A stretch of DNA of 64,000 nt, from the NCBI GenBank assembly GCA_030549775.1, contig CM060172.1, positions 127,337,122 to 127,401,121 on the forward strand, written 5' to 3'. This document shows positions 25,570-38,358 of this stretch, one piece after another (position 1 is the stretch's first letter; each line of letters begins with the position of its first letter). Below the pieces are notes generated by a model. The model was not told the DNA's origin. It worked only from the letters and a program-made list of their open reading frames with translations, and made no database searches. A program made the position numbers and the translations under genes. This DNA is from Tamarix chinensis (taxonomy: Eukaryota > Streptophyta > Magnoliopsida > Caryophyllales > Tamaricaceae).

Positions 25570-25574
25570 CTTGA
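25570..25574. repeat. Target-site duplication, left copy (Cassandra)
   Basis: CTTGA here is repeated exactly at 26330-26334 on the other side of the element, a 5-bp duplication typical of LTR retrotransposon integration. Confidence 0.9.
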
Positions 25575-25878
25575 TGTAATACCCCAAATTGAGCGGAGTG
25601 TTATAATGATTGATTTGGCTACTTATATAAACATGGTATACCATCCTTTTGGTGATTTCATCCTAAGAACTCCACAGTTAAGCGTGCTGGCCGTGGAGAA
25701 ATTTTAGGATGGGTGACCTTCTGGGAAGTTTTAGAAATTTTCTGAAATTCTCTCAGGAAGCGCGTGAGTGAGGACAAAGCGTGCTGAAAGGACTCGTGTT
25801 GATCTGTGGGGTCAGCCGATCAATCCAAAGGCGCTCCAAGGTAGCCCCTGTGTGGTCGTGTCGACTCGGGGTGTTACA
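25575..25878 (+). repeat. Cassandra 5' LTR
   Basis: It starts TGTAATACCCC and ends GGGGTGTTACA. It contains the 5S-like segment and, further on, a conserved part before the primer binding site. Confidence 0.95.
25630..25735 (+). ncRNA. 5S rRNA-like segment in Cassandra 5' LTR
   Basis: AGAACTCCACAGTTAAGCGT at 25667-25686 and AGGATGGGTGACCTTCTGGG at 25706-25725 match plant 5S rRNA, covering internal promoter box A and box C. The 5S ends and central part are diverged, so this is not a functional ribosomal 5S gene. In the family this segment can be transcribed by RNA polymerase III; activity of this copy is unknown. Confidence 0.88.
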
Positions 25879-25880
25879 AA

Positions 25881-25892
25881 TGGTATCAAAGC
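25881..25892 (+). promoter_or_regulatory. Cassandra primer binding site
   Basis: TGGTATCAAAGC lies two bases after the 5' LTR and matches tRNA-iMet's complement with one change (usual TGGTATCAGAGC). Confidence 0.9.
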
Positions 25893-26012
25893 AAAACCGC
25901 GACCGTGAGCTGAACTTGGATGAGCCAGTCAGCCACCTAGCGGGACGATTCTTGGGATGAACTATATTGAGACAGTCATTGGTTGAGGCGCAATGAGGAC
26001 GTTGTGTTCTTT

Positions 26013-26025
26013 AAGTGGGGGTGAA
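26013..26025 (+). promoter_or_regulatory. Cassandra polypurine tract
   Basis: AAGTGGGGGTGAA lies directly before the 3' LTR, the position of the plus-strand primer. The run has two T interruptions. Confidence 0.8.
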
Positions 26026-26329
26026 TGTAATACCCCAAATTGAGCGGAGTGTTATAAGAATTGACTTAGCTACTTATATAAACATGGTATACCATCCTTT
26101 TGGTGATTCCATCCTAAGAACTCCACAGTTAAGCGTGCTGGCCGTGGAGCAATTTTAGGATGGGTGACCTTCTGGGAAGTTTCAGAAATTTTCTGAAAAT
26201 TTCTCGGAAAGTGCGTGAGTGAGGACAAAGCGTACTGAAAGGACTCGTGTTGATCTGTAGGGTCAGCCGATCAATCCGAAAGCACTTCAAGGTAGCCCCC
26301 GTGTGGTCGTGTCGACTCAAGGTGTTACA
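26026..26329 (+). repeat. Cassandra 3' LTR
   Basis: It is the same length as the 5' LTR and ends AAGGTGTTACA, followed by the CTTGA duplication. Confidence 0.95.
26081..26186 (+). ncRNA. 5S rRNA-like segment in Cassandra 3' LTR
   Basis: It has the same box A and box C stretches as the 5' LTR copy. They have been kept while the rest of the LTR diverged. Confidence 0.85.
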
Positions 26330-26334
26330 CTTGA

Positions 26335-29300
26335 TATATAAAGAATATATAACATTGATATTATATGGAAACCATTTTCAAACAACCATAGGTTGTATAT
26401 GTACTTGCCACAAATGATTTAAGGCAAACAACAAAAACATTATGAAACCTTGAACACTGGTTAGGGGTTATTCTATCCTATTTCAAAAGTTTTGAACGAA
26501 GGCTTAAGAGATCTTCGTCTTATGAATTATGCTTATAAGTGGTTCAAGTCTCATGAACAAGTCTTACGATTTATTTTAAACTCAAATTTCTGTGTCATGT
26601 AATATGACACACCTCCAAAGTATATTTTCCCATAACTTTACACCCCTATATTAATGGGATAAAGTAGATGAGATATCAAACACCATAGGGATTATCAGTT
26701 TATTGATCTACTTAAGCTTGTTCTAGTTAAAATCTTGTATGAAACCGCTTTTATATATTTAATTTAACCTCAAAATACTAACTATAGTTCAATTGAGTGA
26801 AACTATAAAGTATATTTGAGTTTAGAGTAGTCAAATAAGATCGAACACCTTTTCACAATATTATAATATTTATCAAGAAAACGATGAAAAGTTAAAGTCC
26901 GTGTCAATGTCAAATTGAAAGTAAACATCCATGGTCATGGTCAAATGTCAAATTCAAATTACATAGTTAAAGGCAAATTACATGGTCAATGGTTAAAGTT
27001 TAACTATCACTATTACAATATTCTATATTTTTCCCTATTAAGGTTAATTTGGTAATTTTATGTATAATCATGATTAATCTTTTATTAGTATTACTTATGT
27101 CATTAATGAGGTAGGTTATCATGAATAACATCAAGAATGAGTGCAAACACCATGCACGTCTTCAATAAATAGTAACACTCAAGTTGAATATGCTTCTAGT
27201 TTTTATCTAATATTTGATCACTAATAACTTGATTAATATTAAACCAAGTGATATGATATTATATATAATTTTGTACCTACAAATACCATTAAAAAATTAC
27301 AATCCCTGCATCACATAAAAACACACTTGAACACACAAATTAAAACTCAACCTAGAGCTAATTTTCACTATCTAGAAAAATCAAGTTTGTGGACTTGTGG
27401 CATTTTGTTCATAACGTTTTACACATAAATCCAAACCATAAACAAAATTTTATTTTTAATTTAGAATCATGGATATTTATTTGATATGAAAAATTCCTCA
27501 TAACTCTTAGACAAATGAGATATACCGAGCTAGCGATGTAACCTAAATTTGCACTTATGAACACTTTGGTTTTTGTGCTTCTTCCACATAAAATAATAAC
27601 CAAAAACTCTACTAAAATTATGATTATCATGCTATTAAACTTTATAAAATCATAAAATATTACTTAGATTCATATTCATACTTTATGAAGCCATGAAATT
27701 CATAAAACCACACAAAGAAACATATATTATGCTACATAAAATCATACTTGTTGTTGAGTAATATGAACACTACTTGGCTTATGTAGAACAAATTAAAATA
27801 AAAGGAGAGGGATGTTGGCCATTCCTGAAAATTATGGAATAAAAATATCATAATTTAATGATTAAAACATAATATATGACACACAAATCGTGTGGGTTAA
27901 ATATTAAGAGCTTTTTAGGCCATCAATGGAGAAAGAAGAGGCATGAAATGCAGAGCATGGAGAGAGTATATTTTCTTAGTGTTTTTTAGTAAAAATAAAA
28001 TAAGATAATTTTTTAGAAGGCTTAAGGAGCAAGGAAATCTTTAGAGGTATAAATCATAAAATATATGATCATTAGTTTCATTAAGTATAGTGGTCCCTCA
28101 TGGAATAAGGTGTGGTATTAAAATCCATTGAATGAAGGTATAGGTTGCGTACAAGATGATGGGAGTGGAAGAGGCACATGAATCATACATAAGGGAGATG
28201 GAAGGCTTAACTAATAAGGAATAGAAGTTAATGATAATAATATGTGTAGTGATAAATAATTTTCATTAATGAGGTGGGATCCATGGGGCTAAGGTGGTAT
28301 TGAAAATTGGTGGAAATAGGAGGTGAATGACATGGATTAAGGGATAAGAATATTGGTATACACATTTTGAAGTTGAGGTGGAGGGATAATGTAGGTTAGT
28401 TAGCATCTTCTTAGAGTCTTACAATGGAAAAATGAAGAAGTTGGTTGCCACAAACAACTTATGTGTAGTGAGAGTTGTGTACCATTTGTAGAGTATATTG
28501 ATGTGATATTATTAGTTTTTAGTTTTATTTTAATGGATAGGATTGAATCAAAAAATATAGGATATGATTGAAGTATATAAAACAGAGTTTTAGATGCTTA
28601 TTTTACATGAAAATGATAATTTTATCTAAATATAAAAAATAAAGGTAAAATATTTTATATTGGAAAGTTGAAAATATGTTTATCCTTAATTTTTTTTAAT
28701 TTTATAATGATTATAAATCTCGATCAAGGCTTCACATGCTTTTAAAATTCAAAATGTGATGTGAATAGAAATTTTCATTTCATTAGTAGAGAAAGGCTTT
28801 ATGTCGATGTGAATTTGAATATGAACCTGATCTTTATATATAAAAATTACCTTCATATAATATATAAAAAAAACTATAAAAAATAAAAGTGTCAGCATGA
28901 GTATTCCAAGGTAAAAATAAATGTAATTTTTTTTGTTGTTACATACTATGGTACATAAACACTGGAGGTGGCAATTTACAAGGACAATGCTAGTCCAAAA
29001 AATTTCACATCACCATCATAAGTACACACAAATTTTTTTTTGTAGTTGAAATTAGATTGCACAACTATGGTAGTTTTACACGGATATTGTTGTTATATAT
29101 CCATAATGGAAATTATCAATAACAACCACTCTTATTGCCTCCATGTACTTTAGTGACCAGTGTAGTATCTCTCCTATTGAAAGTTGAATTTTCAAATCTT
29201 ATTTAATGCACTATTTCATTTAAAAAAAATTAATTTTATGTTTTAGATTATAAGTACTGCTTGTACTTGTCCTCCATTTCTTTGAAAATTAAATTTCATA

Positions 29301-31309
29301 AGCTCTTCCATTCTTTACTCATCCTTTATCATTCTTTATTTGAATTCATTTTAGCATGATATAGAGGAAGATAATTTATATGCTTTCATATTCGATATAT
29401 GAAGATGATGTGATCTTATTAATTACCCAGCAATTCATCCCAAATATAACCAAGGCTTTACCCTTTCTATTCTTTTTCTTCAATTTAGAGGCTTCCATTT
29501 ATGTATTTCCAATAGAAAAAAGGAACAAATAGTTTCTAACTAAGGTTGTGCATCTCAAATATAGGACCAAAATATTTAATTAGTTTTCACTATTTCTAGA
29601 TTAATAGAAAATTTAAAAAATATATATTTAATGAACTATGGAAGTTATTCACCATATTTCATAAATAATCAGTTGCTAGGTAGTTGGAAGGACAGGTCTA
29701 ATAACTACACATGGGACATTGACAATGGTTTAGGAGAATATCATAAGTAAAGATATAAATCTACATCAATCTTAAAATTTAATTACCTTAATATTCTTAG
29801 CATCATTTGCATAGTTTTTTTAAGGATGAAAGTTGGGAATTGGAATGATAAGAGAAGCTGTTTATTTTTACTAGTATCGCTCACGAATGACTTTGATTTT
29901 CCCATCGTTAACATTATTTTCTGCAATTCATTGTATTTGTTCAGTTTTGGATTTGTTTAGGGATGAAGAGTAAAAATAAAAAATCCCTGATATAGTAAAT
30001 ATCATGAAGATTTCTTACCTCATCAATTTGCCCCAAATGTATTAGTTTACTAATAAATTTATCCCAAATGGGTGCTATTATTTTACAACAATTATTTGAG
30101 CCAAATTTTGGGATCCGTCACTTGTGTTCATTCAAACACACAACACAAAGGGAAGGTGAGGGTACTAGTTTTTCAAACCGGAGAAGTTATAATGCATAAC
30201 ATCATTTGTTAAAGGGAGAATTTTCTAGTTCAACTCATGGATGAGTTTATCACGAATTATAATGGAGTCCCATGTGTTGAAATTTGTAGTTCTAGTGGAA
30301 AGCCATAGATTACCAATAAACTTGCATACTAAAATACAAAACAAATACATATATTCTTTTAGTATAATGTGATCATTAGTTTGTTCCAAATGATATATCT
30401 ATCATATAATGTAAGTAGGAACTAAATAGAATAAGAAAAAGAAGAAAAAGATTCATAATAGATATTCACCTTTGTATTGTTTCAACGATGGGTCCTTTTT
30501 CTCCCATAACTATCTTTGCCCTCCTCATTTCGTCCGAAAATATATATATTTCATATGTCAATGTTTTGTAAACAATGAATATTCACTTTCAAAAATGCAT
30601 AACAATGATAATTTTCCCCCCCACAAAACGCCATAATAGATTCATTTTCTATAATATAAAAGGGTTGAAAGATTTTATATTTTTAGATGGTTATTTTTTA
30701 ATGTCAATGAATAAAAATGATGGTTTTTTTTATTCTATGATGATATATTTTTAATGGTTGCTTATCATTTTATTTAATATTATAAGATTTTAATATTATG
30801 GATAGCTATGTTAGATTTTTAAATGACAAACACTCTCTTTTATAAATCTAGTATGCCCCAAAAAAAATTAAACAATAGACGATGGGTTTCTTTCTAAGGT
30901 CGCATTGTTATGTTTACTACGATGGTTATGTTTGTAAAAATGATAGTATTTTATGAAAGATTAACTTCTTACTTCATTTGCATCATTTTTTGCCTCCATC
31001 TTCACATTTTCTTTTACCCATACCATATCTCGAGACACTTTTTGTCTACAATGATATTCACTTCTTCTTCTTCTTTTTGTTATTTTCTAATCAGTGTTCC
31101 TTTTGATTTATTCCACAATATTTCTTTTTTATCTTTGAAGTTCTAGGTTTATCTCCATTTGAATTTTTTGTTGTGTGTAATACTCCCTAGCCACTTCTCT
31201 CTCTAGTACAACTTTCTAGTGCTTGAGCTTATTGTTTTGTGAGCTTTGATAACCATAATCTCTACCAGTTTGCTGTGAGTAATTAAATTTCAACTTATTT
31301 TCTTATTAG
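26335..31309. other. AT-rich intergenic DNA, probably old transposon remains
   Basis: GACACACCTCCAAAGTAT near 26610 is weakly like an inverted LTR terminus. 27770-28500 is G/A-rich like LTR upstream parts, but no boundaries can be set. No domain is recognisable in the small frames (27409-27630, 30910-31146). TTTTTTTTTGTAGTTG near 29040 is weakly like a CACTA terminus. This may include 5' remains of the CACTA element whose transposase follows. Confidence 0.35.
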
Positions 31310-33330
31310 AGCATCTTGTTGATGACATTAAATTTATATGGGACCATGGGGTCATTTCATTTGATGCACATCACCAAGAAGATTTTAAATTAAGAGTAAT
31401 GCTCTTATGCATAATAAATAATTTTCCACCATATGGTAACATCTCTAAGTATAGAGTTCAATAGGGATTATGTATGTCCTATATGCGAGGAGAATACAAT
31501 CTTCTCTTAGTTGAAATATAGAATAAGACTACTTATCTTATATATCATAGATTATTTTCTACTATCAATCATTATCATATGTAGTGAAAGCCCTTTAATG
31601 GGTATTCATAAGAGTTATTACCTCCTAGGCCTTTAAGAGGTGACCAAGTGTTTGAAAAGGAGTGGGACTTGAATTTGCCTTTCAATAATAAGAATGGCAA
31701 AGTAGTTCCTTAAAGTGGTTAGAAGAAAATGTACATATTGGTGTCCCTTCTATAGTGAAAAACTTTGTTTGTCTAACATTGTCTTGATGCCATACATATT
31801 GAGAAGAACATATTTGATAGTCTTATTGGTACACTTCTAAATTTTACTTTGACGATACAGTATGGACACAATAATAAGAAGGATTTGGTTCAAATGAGTA
31901 TCAGAAAGGAATTACAACCAAAGGATGTAGGAGACTGAACATTTCTACCTTAACCATATTATACTCTTTCCAAAAAGGATACATTTTTTAATGGTTATTA
32001 TCAAACATATCAAGCCTTGTGTCTATGAAAGACTTAAAATTGGTGGGAATGAACTCTCACAGCCATCATATTCACCTTCAAATTTTTTTATCATTTTCTG
32101 TATGTTATATTATCCCCCATTGAGTTATTAATTCCATATATATGCTTTATTTTTCCTTCAAGAGCTTGTGGGCCAATATTATTGATCTTAATTAGTTGGA
32201 ATGAACACAACAACAAATTTTTATTACATTGTGTTAGTTTAAGATGGATTTCCCACCACCATTCTTTGTAATAATGATTCATTTAGTTAGGCAAGTCAAA
32301 TTCTATATTTTGTTTCATACTCATTGGATGTATCCCTTTGTGTGTATAATGAATTACATAAAAATGTATGCGAGTAATTCTAATATACTTTATTTATGCA
32401 TTGTTGAAACTTATCTTATAGAAGAAGCAACTAAATTTCATTGTGAGTTTTTGCATGAAGCTCATGCCTAAGGTATTCTGAGACCAATAAATAAGAAGAT
32501 CTATTAAAGTAGAGGTATTAAATTCTATGTGGTCATCGTTCAGGATTCCATCATTCTTGTGAATTCTTAGTTGTATATCCTTCATAACATAGATGATTTG
32601 GAACCCTATGTAAGGGAAAAAATGGATATATTGAGATCTTTGTATCTATCCAAAGGCTAAGAAAATTGATATTATACCAACACAATGGTTCATTTAAGCA
32701 TTGGTTACAGGGAGGAGATACTAAAAGATGATAATTGATCATCATCAGACATGGTATTCTATTTATCAAGGCGACCTTTACCTCATGTTTTGTGTTATAA
32801 GACTTTTTTTAATAAAAGAGTATACTTTATACACAAAAGCATATGATGGCAAAAGTTATATGCAAAATAACTTTGTGTCATTGGTATTGGAAATGTTGCA
32901 TGTTTCTAATTCTTGAAAGAGAGAGAGAGTCTAATATAAACAAAAATATCATATGATGGGTTCATCAAAGATATATAGGAAGTGGATTATTCCACTTTTA
33001 GGGATCCTTGTTTTAAGGTTCATTCAAGTTAATCTTAATAGGATTGTTCATAAGCAAAACACATTTGTATTTTCATCACAAGCAAAATAAGTGTTTTTGT
33101 TATTGGTAAGATAGATAACCATTGTTCTATTATATTACCATCAAAGAGTTGGAATTTTGAAGATAAGAAAGTTAATGTTGGAGAGGGGTAGTATATTTTT
33201 CCCCTTAATTTACCAACTTTTTCCAACCATGATGTTCACAAAGTTTATAACATTTACCTATGAGATGATCATGATGAAGTTTTTTTAGCCAAAACTAATT
33301 TAGTATTTAAAGAGGGTAGACAATAAGCTT
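31310..33330 (+). pseudogene. CACTA (En/Spm) TNP2-type transposase, dead
   Basis: Translation in shifting plus-strand frames gives consecutive TNP2-family blocks. IWDHGVISFDAHHQEDFKLR and FPPYGNISKY appear near 31340-31440, and LDAIHIEKNIFDSLIGTLL near 31780-31835. SIRKELQPKD and YYTLSKKD follow to about 31980. The DUF4218-like block (FFVIMIHLV...WMYPF...IEEA) is at 32244-32471. DUF4216-like sequence (YTLYTKAYDGKSYMQN, then YDGFIKDI and DYSTFRDPCFKV) lies at 32810-33020. This is the usual plant order TNP2, DUF4218, DUF4216. Many stops and frameshifts are present and the N-terminal part is missing. No terminal repeats could be paired with it. Confidence 0.85.
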
Positions 33331-33896
33331 TAAAGAACACCAAAAAAAAGGTTACATAATATATGTATACATGTAAGTATTATTTAATAATTATTATATT
33401 TTATCATTGTTTTTTTTATACTTTTCCTATAAACTAATAATTTTTTTAATAGGAAAATGATTGAGATCATGATATACCATTTATGGATGCATCAACAAGG
33501 CAAATTTAAATTATTTGGAATAAAATGATAAGTTTAATTCATATGTTTATTACCTAATCATCTTCAAAAGATATATGTAATTTAGAAGAAAGATGCCAAG
33601 AAATGGATATTGATTGTATATTATTGAATGAAATATAATGTAATCAATTTTAAGGTCTTTTGAGAACATATATAGGTATTCTAAAATAATTCTAGGAGAG
33701 TCCGGTTGGAAATTCATGGTTTAATTTTTGCTTTTGTCACAAAAATTTTGCTATTGAATATTACTAACAAGGATGTATGGTTCTATACTTATGTAAATAT
33801 TGAAGTTGAGCACACTAAACATTGATAGGTGTGTTTTTTGGTAAATTTTGTAATCTATCTGTGATTCTAAGCATTTGAAGCCTATGTATCTATAAA

Positions 33897-35846
33897 TGTA
33901 AACTCCAAAAATTTGCTAAACCTAATCATGTATCATTAACACTCTAAATTAACTCTAATCTAGAGAAAATATTATTTTTAGCCTTAACTAACTTTTTTAA
34001 TGTCAAAATCTTAACTTAATTCGAACCATTAACCTAGATAAATTACATTCCATAACCTGATCTTGATTTTGGTAAACTTTATCACTAATCCTACCTATTT
34101 TGGCTAATCCAAAATTATCTAAAAATAATATTAAACATTTTCCCTGTTTTCATTTTCTTTGTCCTTTCTTCTTTCTCATATCTCTTTTTGCTGTAATACT
34201 TGACCTTGGTATTCTCATTCTTACAACTTGCACCAGCTACCATCACCCTCTACTGCAACTTCACCATCACCATCCCTTGTGCTACCCTAACTACACACAC
34301 ACACACCATCCCCCTACCATTTTTCTTTTTCAAACAACACACCCACACATAACCATCTCCCTTATGTTGCAGAACCTAATATGATCACCCTAACACTCTA
34401 CCATTACCTCCATCCACCTTCGTTGAAAAGTTCCCCTGCCATCACCCTCAACCGCACTGCCACCCTCTGCATTTTTCTTAGCATCTTACGCCTCACACAC
34501 ATACACACACACACACTACTCATCACTCTCTTTCCTTCCACTTTTATTTTGCCTCAATTATGCCCATTTGTGTTGAGCACCACTGCCCCGAGCTCCCTTT
34601 CTCTTATTCTTTTTCTTCTTCCTCATGTGGTCAAGCTCTATTTCATGCCCAGACCACCATCATCACCTTGTACTACCACGCACTACCTAATGCCTGGTGG
34701 ACCGACCACCAAAGCCACACATCATTCCCCTTCATCATTGTTGCCATCGTCGTTGACCACCGTCATTTTTCCATCAACTTTACTTGTGTCTGTTGCTTTT
34801 TTTATATTATAAAACACCCCCCTATGCATGGCCTCAAGCACAACTGTGCCACACTCGTTTTCCTTGTTGCATGCTAGTGCAAACCAATACACTTTTCCCA
34901 TTCACCCTTCCATGACCTGTGCATAGTCTTCACACGCCAATATGAACCTGTTTGGTTTTTTCTATGTAATTGGTGCTCGAGCATGATTTTCCTCTTTGCA
35001 CAGCCTGCTTGTGCACAATCCCAGCACATGGCCTGGGTGTGCAGAGTATGCTGCACACCTATGCAGCCTTCTCATTTTGGTTGTGCACCCTCTTGTTTCA
35101 ACCCTAAACTTTATCCAAACACAACCAAATTTTCACCATAATTCTATCATACATTACACCACACTTCCACACAACTCATGTTTTCCTTTGACTCGGGTTA
35201 TTTCCATTTTTACCCTCCTTTACCTTAACTTTTTCCTCAGTTATAATCTTCGAGCCTAACCATGTATATTATTTTTATTATTAGGTGATATTTCGGTGAT
35301 CTCAGAGGAAGAATTTTAGGATTTACATGCATAGAGATCAGTGTTCTAGTTGGTAAAGATACTAATCGATGTTTTAGGGTTTCGTGTTAAATGTTTGCAT
35401 ATCTATGTGTATTATCATGATATTGTGGTTATATGTTGGAATGTATGTTGTTAATGATATGTTGTGATAATGTGGATTTATATGACATCAAGGAAGTGAG
35501 AGTGGGAAATATGTTTTGATATAATGTTAATACACTAAGTCATACACGTGGAATAATATAACTTATGAAATAAGTAATATGGGTTAATATGGAGATCTTG
35601 ATATTTTAATGTGTTAGGTGTATTAATTATGACAAAGATATAAAGGGAAGTATTTGGAGTACTCACTAAATGTTTGGGTTCCTCAAAATAAGATAATGGC
35701 TTAATTAGGGAATAGTAACCTTAAATGATAATATTATTAAATGGTAAACCAGACTTATGTTAGTTATGGTGGTAACCCCCAATATTTTACTTACATGCTT
35801 CCGCTGTAAAATGAAAATTTTCAGTAGTAAAAATCGAGGTGTTATA
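33897..35846 (+). mobile_element. Solo LTR, short variant
   Basis: It begins TGTAAACTCCAAAAATTTGC and ends ATCGAGGTGTTATA, with GCTTCCGCTGTAAAATGAAA in the terminal block. It has a C/T-rich part (34130-35240) followed by GTGATCTCAGAGGAAGAATT at about 35297, matched inverted near 45480. No primer site follows, and the flanks ATAAA and GTAAA could be a target duplication with one mismatch, so a solo LTR is likely. It lacks the CCACTATTAT array. Frames at 34100-35259 are composition artefacts. Confidence 0.6.
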
Positions 35847-38237
35847 GTAAACAATAGGCATATGTAATGGATTGGATGAATGTAATATAAAAAAAAAAGT
35901 TAAAAGAAAAAATTATCCAAAGTTTACTATAGTGGTTATTGATATTATACTAGCTTAATCACTAATTTTTAAAGGTAATAAAAAGAAAAGTAATTATCGT
36001 CTTAAAGACTTCTATGATTTTAGTCTAAAAATTAACCATTGTAGAGGACTTATAACACTATTTGTAAATAGTATTTTTTCATTGTTTACTATAATATAAC
36101 ATCAAATTTTTAAGGGATATCCTAAAGAGAAACAATAGGCAAAAGTGGTTCCAATAGAAGGATTTTATGGTGCTCGATATAGCAATGAACCAAAACTACC
36201 AGTCAAAAGGGTGTTTTCACCACTGCCAAAAGTGTCTTTCACATCAGTGTTTATCATTTTGAACATAGCTAGAAGAATTATAAAAATATAAGTAATTTGA
36301 ATATGTTCAATCTAGGATGATATAGGACAAGTTAGATGGGCAAAATTAGTATTAAAATCTCACAAAACAAAGTGGCAGGCAAAGGTACAAAACACTTTTA
36401 AATCATAGCTAGGTTTCAAATTTCCTATAGAAGGTGTAATAAATATTTTAATAACTTAATTTTATCATTTTTATAATATAAAATATGTTTTGAAATTTAT
36501 TGTAGTATAGTATGGAGACTTGAGGCCAAAAAAACACCCCTATCTCTTCCACCTTAAGTTTAGTGCACATTTGATGGAATGATGGTGGTGTTGATAGTAG
36601 GTAGCCAACTATTACAAGAAAAGGGTTAGTCCCACATAGATGAAGGTGGGAGATTGGGTTCTAATAAAGGTAAAATTTCTAGTGGAGGAGGCCATGGTAA
36701 ATTAGTTTCCTTGTGGGAAAGTCCCTATAAGGTTGTTGAGTAGATAGGTCCAACCACTTTCATACTAGCTAATGAAGAGTAAAGATCACTAGAATTTGAG
36801 AAAATACTAATTTTAATACAATTATTTGTTGTGATAATATTGTAATGAATATTTTTTAAAATAATTGCTGACACAATGTGATGATTACGGATGCATTATG
36901 TGATAATGACCTATGTAATGATTGCTAATATACTATGATGCTCAGACTTAATGTTTTATTTACAAACTCCATGTGGCATTTCATGATAGGCAATGTGAAA
37001 AATAGTAGGGGCACTTTTGGTGTTCTTGGTAGGAAATAATAGCCAAACAAGTAGGAAAATTAATGAGGTAATTGATCATGGTAAGAAAATCAGCCAAGGG
37101 AGTGCAATAAAGAATTACAGATATACAAAATACTTAGCACACATTTTTGCTTTTCAATCATTGGGTTAAGGCTCTAATGGCGTGTCCTTTAATCTAAAGT
37201 CTAAGACAAATGAGCCACACAAAAAATGGTAAACTTGGTGGATTTTTACCTGCTAAGTGGAGTCTCTAATGTGTTATGACCATTATGTCCTAACAGGGCA
37301 AACTTTGGCTTTTTAACAGGTAAGCATAGGTTGGGAATGCTTCGATAAATTTGTGGTATAATTATTATTGGTGTACCTTAGGGGTAATATGGTTATTTTA
37401 TGTGTATTATGTTAATTATCCCAGCAAGCATGTTTAATATGTATTAGTTATTGTTAGGTATGAGAATTTATAAATTTGGTATAGAAAAGGTGTATGCTAG
37501 GGTTTTGTGTGAGGAATCATGAATAAGGGCAAAATGGTCATTTGGCATATATTTTAATTTAATTATAGGACAATTAATTTAATTTTGGTATTTTATCCTT
37601 TTCTTGACAAATTAATAAATAAAGTGTACTTAATGGATGAGAATGTAGTGATTGTAGCCTCTAGGAAATTTTGGTTATTTTCGGTCTAATGCTTCCAAAT
37701 GTAAATAATTGAGCCTAGGATGGCATTAATCTATTGTTAATGTTGACCTTGGTATTGACATTGGCTATTATTTATCTTGAATAAATATAAAATGAGTAAA
37801 ATGGCTAAGTATGGAAAATTGGACTTGCGTGATTAATATATGATTTCGTGGTTATCTTAATAAAATACTAATACTTAAAGTGAGAGACCTCAAGATTGGG
37901 AATGGTGGTTCTTTAGGAGTCTCTACCCTAAACATGTGGTTTATCCTATGATTAATTATGGATTTTTACTGGTGTGCATTAGTGCCCCTATCAAACCCTG
38001 TACCTTACTTTATTAAGCTCTATGGACTTGTAGAAGGTATGCATATTTATAGATTAAGTGTCTTTATTTGTAAGGTACTATATTAGCTTCGTGTGCTAAT
38101 GTGACTAAGGTAGTGTCCTTGAGTTGATAGTTTGTAGGATACAGTATAACCAGAGCACCTTAGTGTCTCCATGTTGATATGATATTCCTTTAAGTAAATA
38201 AAAATAGAAACAATTGTGATTGGATAATTAGACGGTT
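35847..38237. other. Unassigned AT-rich DNA
   Basis: No gene is supported. AACTATTACAAGAAAAGGG at about 36607 faintly resembles a CACTA end. Much of 37300-38230 looks like the AT-rich part of old LTRs, but no terminus was found. Confidence 0.35.
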
Positions 38238-38358
38238 TGGTAGTAGCCTTTTTGGCTACTTGTGGTTCTGAAGTAGCCTTTGTGCCTACTTGTAGTTTGG
38301 TAGAAGCATTCATTCCTACTTGTGATTTAGCCGCAACCTTTGCACTTACTTGTAGATC
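38238..38358. repeat. 30-bp tandem repeat, four copies
   Basis: TACTTGT falls at 38257, 38287, 38317 and 38347, an exact 30-bp period. The surrounding unit is of the form GGTAGTAGCCTTTGTGCC. Confidence 0.85.

Larger units (their letters stand above)
25575..26329 (+). mobile_element. Complete Cassandra-type TRIM retrotransposon
   Basis: Two 304-bp LTRs (25575-25878, 26026-26329) flank a 147-bp internal region containing only a primer binding site and a polypurine tract. The whole is bounded by the CTTGA duplication. Each LTR carries a 5S rRNA-derived segment, the defining trait of Cassandra, a TRIM family known across vascular plants. It has no coding capacity and depends on proteins from other elements. 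By my count the LTRs differ at about 21 of 304 positions (about 93% identity), roughly 18 of them transitions. That indicates a fairly old insertion with methyl-cytosine-type decay. The open frames at 25468-25707 and 26129-26320 are not genes. Confidence 0.95.

Noticed and set aside
25630..26186. Genuine 5S rRNA genes
   Set aside because: Only part of the 5S sequence is preserved, it occurs once in each LTR of a Cassandra element, and the 5S ends are diverged.
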